A stretch of DNA of 21,576 nucleotides from Ichthyophonus hoferi (Eukaryota > Opisthokonta > Ichthyosporea > Ichthyophonida > Ichthyophonidae): positions 34,047 to 55,622 of the forward strand of contig NAOQ01000012.1 in assembly GCA_002751075.1 (NCBI GenBank). Direction: 5' to 3'. Position 1 is the first letter of the stretch, and every line of letters begins with the position of its first letter. Below, one piece after another: positions 10,017 through 18,300 of this stretch. The notes beneath the pieces were generated by a model, which searched no databases, was not told where the DNA came from, and saw only the letters and a list, made by a program, of their open reading frames with translations. The position numbers and the translations under genes were made by a program.

Positions 10017-12615
10017 CTTGCATGCTCTCACCTGGATGCCGTTATCATCTATGTCATGTTCATTTCGCATTGGCTCCGCGATGAGCAGTACCTCGTCTGT
10101 ATGGCCCCCATTACATCAGAATTTTGCTTATCGGTCGCGATAAGCATGGTATATGGGGTCACACCATGATCCACCTTATCTTAATAACAATATTGTATTA
10201 ATTAATAGGCAAATACAATTATTGTTAATATTATATAATACAATTATAATACAATTGTAGCATAGGATTAATTTGTTGTTAACTAATATAATATAGGCTA
10301 CATACGTCAAAGGCCAACTCATGATCACATTGGTTAAATAAAACATATTTAGCTAATGGCTAAATGTGATAATTTTAATCCACCAATCATGGATTGTACA
10401 TCACATAGTTTATAATAGTATACAAATACCTAGTAGCAACTGAGGTATGATCGGATATATAACGTGGTACAGTATGATAGTTCTCAATAGTACCAAGGAA
10501 GCTTTGGCATTGACATATTATAATGGTGTTGTAATTATATATATATAGTCATAGTATACACTAATATATTATCACGTCATATATCGTATGTTGTCGGAAG
10601 TTGTATTATATTATATTAAATTATACGATAGTATATTGTCTGATATTATATTATACTACACTATATAATACTGCATTATATTATAGTATATTACATTATA
10701 TATGATTGCATTATACCACACTATATTATAAAGTATAATCAGATATTTCATAACATTACAACATATGCCATTACACTACATAGTCATACAATGTAATACA
10801 ATATATATCTATCTCCAGCTCTCCCGTACCTCCTGGTTTTCCTCCTAATCCCTCGTCTGTTGCAGTTTCACTCCCCTGCTTATTACATTCTTCGCTTATC
10901 TCTGCCTCCTCAGATCTATTACAATTGATAAGGAAAAACAATAACAGGATTAGTAATTGATATACAGAAGTAATGCATATAGAAAGAATATGTAGAAAGA
11001 GTATATAAATATGAGAAACAACGCAAATAGGATAAGACTGATATATATATATTCAAGTACAATAAGTATAGTAATAGTATATAATGAATATTAAAATAAT
11101 ATTAATATGACAGAGAGCAACAAAAGAGATCTATAAGAATAAAAAGAACATAGAAGCAACGATGTACATGTTTAAAATGTGATTTCTATATGTTACAAAT
11201 ATATAGATTATTTTAGTGTGCTTCACTATATTAGGTATATATAATTATGTTGGATATATATACTGTCACATAGATTAGTTTGGTCTGCTGTTTCATATAT
11301 AGAGGATTCTAGTATGTGGTAAAATTGATGGTGGCATTTTCAGTAAGTTGTGGATAAACACAATCCTTATGTGTGACCCTATGATTTAGCTTCAAATTTA
11401 AAAAATTATATATGTAAGCTCGTACCAAACAGTGTTTGGTATGGGTTTTATTGGCTCATAAGTTGTTATCTTAATTAATTTAAGTTTTAATATCAGCTCG
11501 GTGTACGCGGATGAGACTTAAGAGTAGTCAATTCGGTTAATTCAAAACTTGGTTGTAATAATATAAGTGCAGACGCGTAATAAAACATAAGGGGTACAAT
11601 ACATAATAGATATATATAATATATGTTGCTTGGCAGTAGAGTAGAGTGAGTGTCAACCAGTTAAGGATGTGACTGTAGTAGGTATAGTAAGTGTAGAATA
11701 AAACAGAAAAAGAACATAGAGGTAACTGAAAAGAATATATATATACATATAAGCATATATGAATAAAACAATGCAGACAATATGTATATAAACATAATTA
11801 AACATACATACAACCAAATAATAACCAAATGTGTGCAATCTGGTTGGTCTGTTGGTTGTTATGACAATCTTTAATACAAGGAACTATACAAATAATAAAA
11901 ATAAATATGGAAATAAGATGCAGGATAAGAAAAAAACAAAACAAAAATAGCACTATTAATAATAATATACTTTGGTTTGTTTTACTGCATTATTATATTA
12001 ATGGTATTGGTTTTATTATGTTTTATATCTATAGAATTATCTTTATTCTGTATGTTTGACTCTAGTTATATAGGATGAGCTTCATATACCATACAACTCG
12101 TAGATATACATTAAGGTTCATATATATATCAACTATATTTATAATATGATGTGTATATAGAGATCTCTGTAGGTATGTGTATATATGTAGGTATATATAA
12201 GTATGTGTACATAGAAGCACGCACACACATATATATAAGTATGTATATGTAGAGGTATATATGTGCATGCATGTTTATGCTAGAGAAACAGCCAATAAAA
12301 CACTGCTTTCTTGGAGCAAAATATTATGAAGATATATATTGATCTATACTTACACATAATAGTTACAAGATATATAAGCAATTATATATTGTGTGTACGT
12401 ATTTGTTTAACAGATAAATATAAAAGCAAATAAACACGTGCAAATACATAAAGTTCATGATATTTAAAAGATACTACAATATTATCCCATAATATAGTTT
12501 TTTATAATATTATGTTTTATACTAGGTAAATGTAGGAGGTTTGTGAAGATAACATGGAAACATGTACCACAGCCCATGCCTACGTTAGAGCGATGACTGT
12601 AGCGGTAGGCTCCAT
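238..12615 (-). CDS. GRIP-type golgin (long coiled-coil Golgi tether), 16 exons, C-terminus off the left edge
   Basis: Exons in transcript order are 12584-12615, 10830-10915, 10032-10096, 8242-9279, 7394-7474, 6755-6812, 5798-5850, 5076-5165, 4564-4602, 3697-3819, 3466-3576, 3094-3198, 1985-2063, 1438-1499, 958-1038 and 238-363 (or 259-363). All junctions are GT-AG and all phases agree without a stop, giving 743 residues. The start ATG (12615) was chosen because its exon leaves phase 2, as exon 2 requires. Residues 1-60 are acidic and look disordered. From about 62 onward the protein is almost entirely Glu/Lys/Gln/Leu-rich coiled coil. Two stretches match golgins: KLKSLVRTARKE (about 537-548) and YKIRAKSVLKQ (640-650), the latter typical of GCC2 and plant GRIP proteins. 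Such proteins bind Arl1 or Rab GTPases at the trans-Golgi through a C-terminal GRIP domain and capture vesicles. The GRIP domain is not in this window. Exon structure is strong; the family call is good but rests on short motifs. Confidence 0.78.
323..505. repeat. Diverged tandem duplication covering the 5' part of golgin exon 16
   Basis: Unit 1 (323-426) holds the first coding bases of the exon and its splice acceptor. Unit 2 (430-505) repeats CACAGG..TCGTTCTCTTCGGTCA and, further on, GTTATAGTCATTGATATTA, with about 35 bp missing around the acceptor. The period is 107 bp. Unit 2 sits in the preceding intron and looks like a dead exon fragment. Confidence 0.85.
1195..1412. repeat. Degenerate TATAATAG(TA) array
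   Basis: About 20 imperfect copies of an 8-10 bp TATAATAG / TAGTATAA unit lie in the golgin intron just 3' of exon 14. Confidence 0.85.
1527..1640. repeat. Polypurine tract (polypyrimidine in the golgin transcript)
   Basis: The plus strand is almost all A and G for about 110 bp (GATAGAGATAGAGGGAAAAG and similar). In the golgin transcript this is a very long pyrimidine tract just upstream of the exon 14 acceptor at 1500. Confidence 0.85.
1985..2063 (-). CDS. Exon 13 of the golgin gene carrying the YKIRAKSVLKQ signature
   Basis: The acceptor is GATTGGCAG and the donor is GACT|GTAAGT (phase 1). The 26 codons include EEFKKYKIRAKSVLKQR. Golgins of the GCC2 / plant GRIP type carry a closely similar Y-K-x-R-A-x-x-V-L-K-Q segment a few hundred residues before the GRIP domain. 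This is the main evidence for the family assignment of the whole gene. Confidence 0.85.
2870..3090. repeat. Degenerate CTATATACA minisatellite
   Basis: Imperfect copies of ACTATATACAC / TATACACTAT fill the golgin intron right after the exon 12 donor at 3093. Open frames here on either strand are repeat artefacts. Confidence 0.8.
3873..4325. repeat. Three-copy tandem repeat of about 163 bp
   Basis: Copies begin at about 3873, 4039 and 4200, each opening with ATTATC(C/T)AGTAGAAAAA. Further shared blocks follow: TTTCACTCAA(T/C)AGCATG in copies 1 and 3, and ATAATTG(T/C)CC-type segments. The periods are 166 and 161 bp; copy 3 is partial. The copies are diverged and lie wholly in the golgin intron between exons 9 and 10. 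Confidence 0.85.
4720..4970. repeat. AATATA-type arrays
   Basis: Short arrays of ATAATATAAA at about 4728-4775 and ATAACATAAT at about 4933-4970, in the intron between golgin exons 8 and 9. Confidence 0.8.
5370..5472. repeat. ATAATATAAGAC/GATAAAATATAA array
   Basis: Imperfect tandem units of 10-15 bp with a TATAA core, in the golgin intron between exons 7 and 8. Confidence 0.8.
6900..7265. repeat. Degenerate CATATCATA / TATATTA array
   Basis: About 360 bp of drifting ATATCATAT, TATTATAT and CATATTA units in the golgin intron between exons 5 and 6. No coding content is visible. Confidence 0.8.
7451..7730. repeat. Diverged tandem duplication covering the 5' part of golgin exon 5
   Basis: Unit 1 (7451-7535) holds the first 24 coding bases and acceptor of exon 5 plus adjoining intron. 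Unit 2 (7641-7730) repeats all of it with scattered changes and a TATAAT array between them. The period is 190 bp. Unit 2 keeps an AG acceptor and reads AKQMQKLK before a weak GT. Confidence 0.9.
8050..8222. repeat. Tandem duplication next to the exon 4 donor
   Basis: Two diverged 70-bp segments, 8050-8119 and 8153-8222, share TCATTGGAC, ATTTTAAC, CCCAATAAA and CACA(A/G)CAAT in order. The period is 103 bp. The second ends about 12 bp from the golgin exon 4 donor at 8241. Confidence 0.85.
8242..9279 (-). CDS. Exon 4 of the golgin gene: main coiled-coil block, 346 codons
   Basis: The exon starts after the acceptor GTATATACAG with Ala-Gln-Leu-Leu and ends at ATG|GTAAGG, in phase 0 at both ends. 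It encodes residues 62-407, a long run rich in Glu, Lys, Gln and Leu with heptad spacing and no predicted globular or membrane segment. It is by far the largest exon; all later exons are 39-126 bp. Open frames on the plus strand at about 8292-8545 and 8976-9197 are antisense shadows. Confidence 0.93.
9983..10013. repeat. (CATA)n microsatellite
   Basis: Perfect CATA tetranucleotides next to the golgin exon 3 donor. Confidence 0.95.
10560..10745. repeat. TTATATTA-type degenerate array
   Basis: Drifting TATTATA / ATTATAC units in the golgin intron between exons 2 and 3. Confidence 0.75.
10916..12583. other. First golgin intron, 1.67 kb
   Basis: This is AT-rich DNA between exons 1 and 2 with ATATA and TATG microsatellites (about 12120-12270). 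A perfect 19-bp palindrome lies at 11423-11441. I see no coding signal on either strand; the open frames here are short and repeat-driven. Confidence 0.7.
11423..11441. repeat. Perfect 19-bp palindrome
   Basis: TACCAAACAGTGTTTGGTA: nine-base arms around a single G. It sits in a stretch that is less repetitive than the rest of the first golgin intron. Confidence 0.85.
12584..12615 (-). CDS. Exon 1 of the golgin gene: start codon and first 10 codons
   Basis: The exon reads MEPTATVIAL plus two bases (AC) and ends at a GTAGGC donor. The first base of exon 2 completes ACA (Thr). The ATG sits in ATAATGG, a fair initiation context. The exon is a small island of higher G+C in AT-rich DNA. A plus-strand reading frame over the same bases looks like its antisense shadow. 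The AG at about 12627 could be the acceptor of an intron in the 5' untranslated region. This is the least certain exon, because only phase, G+C content and N-terminal plausibility support it. Confidence 0.55.
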
Positions 12616-13501
12616 TATGACTTCTCAAAGGGTATTATTAGTATTGAACCTTTCTATCTATAGATATATGGGTATATTGGTATATGGGAGTATATATATA
12701 TATATATCCATATAGTGTTGTACAAACTTAATTATTCTTGGCAGATTAAATTTTTCCTCCGATCGCGATTAATAATTGGAATGTGTGATTGCACAAGCCC
12801 CCTTATCTTAGCAACGTATGACAGTATTTATATTTTTTTTTATAATAAATATAAATGCTTATTTTTATTTTATAAATATTTATTACTATTATTTTTAGTT
12901 TTATTTTTTTAAAACTCTTTTTAATTGTAGTGCATTTTTATTTTATTTATTCTAATCACCAACTATAATGTTTAATCATAGCTCTGACCAATTAATAGCC
13001 ACCGCGTAATGATGGCACTGTAATACGGTCTGATCGTAGCTATGATAATATTATACAGTCCTACAAGTTGTCTATGCTATTATAATTATAAAAGATTCTG
13101 ACTCTATCTAAAATTATAATTTAACATGTGTTGGAAATCGATATAGTATCAGTATCTATTGCACTCAATTCTATTTGATGTATGATATTCGAACCTATTA
13201 CTAACTCTATAATATTAATATAATATAAGCATAATAAGAAATAATCTATCTAAGCGGGATAAAAACCATTGGTTCTAGCAATATACTATTACAGTTTTTC
13301 CTTATAATGTACATATATCGTGGTTAAATGTGTTTATCTTCTCTTAGCTCTACCTGTTTACTAAAGAGCAAAATAAAAATTGATATCTCTAGCGTGAATT
13401 CTTAGAAGTATTTGGTCATAATTCTGTATATAAGATCATTTTAGTATTATATTTTTCGTCTACAATTATTAATTACATATATGCCATCTTTCCTTTGTAA
13501 T

Positions 13502-13810
13502 TCAGGCAGTGTAGTTAGGTGCTTGTAAGCTCTTGAACACTGAAGCGTCAATTGTCGGTGTAGTTTCAAATACATTGTTATGAAAAAATGTCAATGAAGT
13601 CTCCAATAGGTCGGTTGTGCGTGAATATCGTTGCTTTTTCCTTTTTTTTTTTTTTTGGTTACATAATATAAAGATATCTTTAATAAGATAGGCAATGCAT
13701 TTGAACTATTAAGAAAATAATGCATGTTAATTTTACTCACCTCTGGATTAATAAAAGATAAACACCACTAGCCAATCATATGCTTTTCTGTTTGGTAGAT
13801 CATTATCCAT
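13502..13810 (-). CDS. Candidate small two-exon gene, 82 residues, unrecognised
   Basis: Exon 1 is 13766-13810 (MDNDLPNRKAYDWLV). A 60-bp intron from GTGTTT to a good acceptor (TTTTCTTAATAG) follows, then exon 2 at 13502-13705 with 67 open codons and TGA. Exon 2 has a balanced composition, a Lys/Arg run encoded by an A15 tract, and a Thr/Phe/Asn-rich tail ending PNYTA. The sequence is more complex than the DNA around it. Against it: the donor is non-optimal (a better GTGAGT at 13742 is out of frame after a stop), there is no recognisable domain, and the frame is short. It could instead be 5' untranslated sequence of the golgin gene. Confidence 0.25.
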
Positions 13811-13830
13811 TATCACGTGTATGATTGGCT
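13770..13830. promoter_or_regulatory. Inverted CCAAT-box pair flanking a CACGTG E-box
   Basis: AGCCAATCATA (13770-13780) and its exact inverse TATGATTGGCT (13820-13830) flank a spacer with CACGTG at 13814-13819. CCAAT (NF-Y) and CACGTG (bHLH) sites are typical promoter elements. They lie between the two divergent genes and upstream of the golgin start. They overlap the weak small-gene candidate, so only one of the two readings may hold. Confidence 0.45.
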
Positions 13831-14177
13831 ATGATAAAATTCCTCATTTTTTGAGTTGTTTCTCCCCAATATGGCAAATATGGTGCGTTTCTTTCTGGGC
13901 TGTGAATAAATGCTAAAAAAGCAAATTTCGGATCTTTTGGGGCGCGTTACGTCTACTCTTTTATTGTTTTAGCGCCATTTAAAAAAACTAAATACAAATC
14001 TTGAGATCATATGAAAAAAAAATTGCCACTATAGATCCCCCGGAATATTTAATTTTTTAAAAATAAATATATAGATAAATAGATATAAATAATAGGGAAG
14101 TAGAAATAGAAATACGGATTAATAAATATTTGAACAACTAAAGGGAACAACGCAAGCTAGTGGTAGAAAAATATAAA

Positions 14178-14185
14178 TGACGTCA
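14178..14185. promoter_or_regulatory. CRE/ATF-type site TGACGTCA
   Basis: A perfect 8-bp CREB/ATF palindrome followed by GGGGC lies in the spacer between the divergent genes, about 1.2 kb before the CCCH start. The G+C-rich block GGGGCGCGTTACGTC at about 13939-13953 contains a second ACGTC core. Together they suggest a regulatory zone at about 13770-14190. Confidence 0.35.
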
Positions 14186-15195
14186 GGGGCTAAATGGTTT
14201 TGCTTTAATTGGATGGATCTCAAGGTTTAAAAAAAATAGGTAGGTATTTTCTATTAGTTAATAGAGTAATAGTATAACCATATATGGGATGTACAAATAT
14301 TATTTGATTCGTGATTAGGCTATTAAGGGTCAAACCATAGTTCTTTAATATATCATAAACTGGAACAATATGGGAATATAAATCAACTCTAAAAATAAAG
14401 ATTTAATTGATCACAATATAGACTATGATAAACTCCATGTATACATTACTTTCTAATTTTTCTTTTATGATTTGACTTGTGTTTTTTTGCTTCAGGGAGT
14501 CGTATTAGGAATTGTAAAAATAGTTATATTTGCGCATGACACTTAAAAGATACTAGTTTTATTTCATTTATCCCATAATATAAATTTTTATATAATATAA
14601 ACAAATATTTTAAGCCAATAAAATACATAAATTAAAAATAACCATTAAATTTGAAATGGTGCAATATTAAATCAATTGAACGCATGGCGGCATCATCTAA
14701 AAAGCACAACTAATGCTTTACAATAATTTATATTATTATTATTATTATATTAATTAGGTGGAAAAATAATAAGGAAAGGTATGGTTATACAGAGCTTTAG
14801 CTTGGCATTTTGTTTAATAATCAGTACAATATACTGCCGACCTGACCTCCATATTCTCTGTATTAGTTTATGGTTGGATTGTTTATACAAAACATGGTTT
14901 CTGTGTGGTGTTTATGTATCCTATCCTACCTTGTTTCTTTCTTTTGTTTTCGGTTGTGTGCTAAGGTTTAGAGTCTGGCATATTGATGAGAGATTTGAAA
15001 GCTTTTTATTATTATGTATATGTTACTTGTATATTTATTGTTTGAAAAAGAAATAAAAAAGAAGAAACTAGAAGGATAATTCTTATAATTGTTGCATCAT
15101 AAACACAGATTGAAGTTGAAGAAACGAACACGACCAGAAACGAAAGAGAAAACGAAGGAAAAAAGTGGAGAACAGCCAAATCCACACAGGATAGA

Positions 15196-15196
15196 A

Positions 15197-15226
<30 letters not shown>
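15196..15226. repeat. (CATA)n microsatellite
   Basis: Perfect CATA tetranucleotides about 130 bp before the CCCH gene start. Confidence 0.95.
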
Positions 15227-15227
<1 letters not shown>

Positions 15228-15307
15228 CATTATAAAGCAAAGAAGAGAAATACATTTTACTTTCATTTCGATTTTCATTCCTTTTATTACCCTACATATT
15301 CATACTC

Positions 15308-15316
15308 TATTTAAAC
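15308..15316 (+). promoter_or_regulatory. TATA-like element of the CCCH gene
   Basis: TATTTAAAC lies about 40 bp before the start codon and is followed by a pyrimidine-rich stretch (CCCCACTTTACTTCACTTC) that could hold the transcription start. If it is functional, the leader would be very short. The AT-rich background makes chance matches common. Confidence 0.35.
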
Positions 15317-15355
15317 GTATTCCCACCCCACTTTACTTCACTTCATTTTACCAAC

Positions 15356-18300
15356 ATGTCAAGCGGTTTTCCCTCCAGCCGACCCTGCAGTTACTTCAAC
15401 ACCCCCGGTGGGTGTAGGAGAGGATCGACCTGCACTTTCAGTCATTCAGCTGGCCCCACTGCTACCTCTACTGGCCCCTCCTCCCTTATTCCTTCCTCTA
15501 GTGTAGCCCCTGCTACTCAATATGGTAAGGAACCCTACTTGGTATGATACTATTGTATATGTGCATATGAGATAAATGTATTGACGAGGTCAAACAAGGA
15601 AGTACCTTGCGTTTATTACTATAAGAATTGATATGTACTCATTTTACCTTCCTCTTTACAAATATAGTGACCGGTTATATCATATACTTCTTAATAGACA
15701 CACATGTACATATACACATACACGTGTATACATGTAAATTTCTTCAAATATGACGCTATTATATTAATCATAAACCCTGCCCTCAGGCCGTATATGCACC
15801 TACTGGTCAGAGAGAGGGTTTTGCAAGAAGGGTGATATGTGTACCTTTCAACATACTAGTATACCTGGGAGTAGTAGCTATGCTGGTGGTATGCAGGAGG
15901 GAGTATATGGCAGTGGACCCTATACTGATCAGGTACATTAATTTGTTCATTTTATTGCGTACATTGGTGTGCATGTATGTTGATAACTTTGACTATATGG
16001 GCGTATATATATAGGTATGTTACTAGAGTCTAGACTGCCTTGTCCTGTTACTATGCATTGCACCTCTGAATGTTTTTTAAATCCTTTTTTTTTTAAAAAA
16101 AAAAAACCTTGTTAACCTCTTAATATTATTAGGATGCTATTGTTGTAGTGTTGAGTTATTGTTTTGTTGTTCGTGGAGTATAAAATTAAGTAGTAAGTTT
16201 TATTGGTTCAACATTTATAATTTTAGTCGACGTCCCGCTCCCCTTTTACATTTATGGTTTTATTATTAATCTGTGGGACATCAACAATAATAATGAACCA
16301 AACTTACCATATCCAGTTCACTCTTCCTTAATCTGCACTGATTGGCTTTGCTTTTTAAATGTTTTTTTTATAAAAAAAAGGTTTTGTGTTGTTATGTCCA
16401 TCCATGGATACTATAATAACCATAGTAACCATAATATAATCTAACTATTCAACATGATTCCAAACCAATAGCTCCTGGCAGGCTATTCTACCGGACCATA
16501 CACAGACCATAGCATAGCAGTAGCCTACCCACCCACCCCGTATTCCGACCGCATATACCCCCATCAACCACAACCACCCCTAGGGTATACCGTGCCAAAT
16601 GAGTCGAATCCAATCCGCATATGTACATTCTGGGCCATGAAAGGACAGTGTAAGATGGGAGATACGTGTAAATTCTCTCACGCTGGACCACCAGGGGCAG
16701 GCAAACATTCCTTATATGGCCCTACCCCTATCCTTCCCTCATGGTCCCAGGGGGGTATGTTATATGACCCCATGGCAATGTCCAATGGTTATCCTCCATA
16801 TATGTCAGCCGGTACCCCTAGTGGCCATAATGGTCTCCCTGGTGCACGTGATTTTGGGGGGTTTGGGGTTCGTGCCCCCCCTCCTAGAGCGAAATTCTGC
16901 AATTATTATAACATTGGTAAGTGTAAAAAGGGAGCGACTTGCGATTTTCTCCATGCTATGTTTCTAGCTGATGACGCGCCTGAACCTGAAAGGAGGGTGT
17001 GTACGTTCTTTAAAGAGGGATCGTGTAAGAAAGGGAACCTGTGTGACCACCTACATGTGGTGAGGGAGAGGGAGAAGGAGGAGGTGGGTTAGGTACATGG
17101 TATATGATGTATATAATATATTATGCCTTTGTGTGCGTGTGGCCGTTAGTGTCTGTACTATGTTTGGTTGGGTTGGGTTGGGTTATGATATGGTATGATG
17201 TTTTTTTTTATAGTGTTGTGTTGTGTTATGTTCTAATATATTGTACTTTGTATATTATGTTGTGTTTGCATTGCGTTATGATGTAATCTGTTGTATTTTA
17301 CTATGCCATTTTGTCCTGTGTTATACTATGTTGTCCTAATGTGCAATCCAAACTATAATCTACCTCCCCTTCAAAACCCTATACATATCTATATCCGCAT
17401 CCATTCAAAGGCATATAAACATACTGATCTGTCTATCGGTATCAATGGTATCAATTATTAACTAGTACATAGAAAATTAACTAACTTGTATAATTGGTCT
17501 GATATATTTTAATAACATCCCCTTACTCCCAACCTGCTGTAGATGAATCATACTATATATATATATATATACGTGTGTGTGTGTGTACCACATGAACCTT
17601 CCTTCTCTCTCCCCCTCTCATTCAACTATTGGCCCATCATAACGCTTTTTTTCTATTGTTCTATATATCCCTTTATATACATTGTGTTTATACATCAGAT
17701 TAGGCTATAGTAACTATGAAATTTTCTGTGGGAAGGGATGTAAGTTGTTTAAGGGAGATACTGTAGTATTCAATTGGCATATATATACCAATACCAAGCA
17801 TACATACATATATTTCAATTTTTGTTCTTATTCCGGATTGGACTACTAAGCATCTATATCTTTTAATAATATTATCTTCCTTGCTCAATGTCTATACATA
17901 GTATATCTATCTATCCCTCTCATATTTTTGATTTTGCACTTCCTTTGCAATCCACCCACTACGATCTATTGCATTTAAAGCCTTTATCCATGGTTTGTTA
18001 TTGGTGCCTGTGTTTTCAAACATGTGTTACTTTCCTCAGATTATTCAAAGAATTGAACGAAATCAAGCTGAAAACCTAAACGTACCATGTCCTTTCTATT
18101 GGGACACCCACTGTAAAAAGGGACTAGGATGTGGTAGGTGCTATGTGTTATATGCTATATGTCAATGATATGTTATTTATAATATGCATTGTAGTCTAGG
18201 ACTGGAGTTTTAATGCTTTAAAGCATTTTAAAATTGGATATTTACTGCATATGATTGGTAAATTAGATGTAATTACTGATTATTATTGGTCGTTTTAACC

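Larger units (their letters stand above)
12616..15355. other. Spacer between the divergent genes
   Basis: About 2.7 kb of AT-rich DNA holding the promoter elements, the small-gene candidate at 13502-13810, a T15 run (13642-13656) and a (CATA)n array (15196-15226). At 14781-15056 there is a 91-codon plus-strand frame rich in Phe, Leu, Cys and Tyr with hydrophobic stretches. It ends in AAATAAAAAA, so the stop overlaps an AATAAA. I give that frame only slight weight as a gene. Otherwise I see nothing coding. Confidence 0.6.

Noticed and set aside
12554-12630. Plus-strand open frame starting METCTTAHAYVRAMTV
   Set aside because: It is the exact antisense of the golgin first exon, whose phase is independently required by exon 2; no plus-strand continuation with good splice signals was found.
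12715-12912. 65-codon plus-strand frame
   Set aside because: The second half is a T/A-rich run giving Phe/Leu/Tyr/Lys only; no neighbouring exon supports it.
14684-14713. ATGGCGGCATCATCT start-like sequence (MAASSKKHN then stop)
   Set aside because: The context is good but it stops after nine codons with no donor in between; at most a short upstream frame.
15012-15278. 88-codon minus-strand frame
   Set aside because: It runs through the CATA microsatellite and overlaps the promoter side of the CCCH gene; no homologue or splice support.
16226-16327. 34-codon open stretch in CCCH intron 2 after TTTTAG, in the correct phase
   Set aside because: There is no plausible donor at its end and the composition is unlike the rest of the protein.
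17164-17182. Telomere-like TTGGG repeats
   Set aside because: Only three copies within a drifting GT-rich stretch; too short for telomeric origin.
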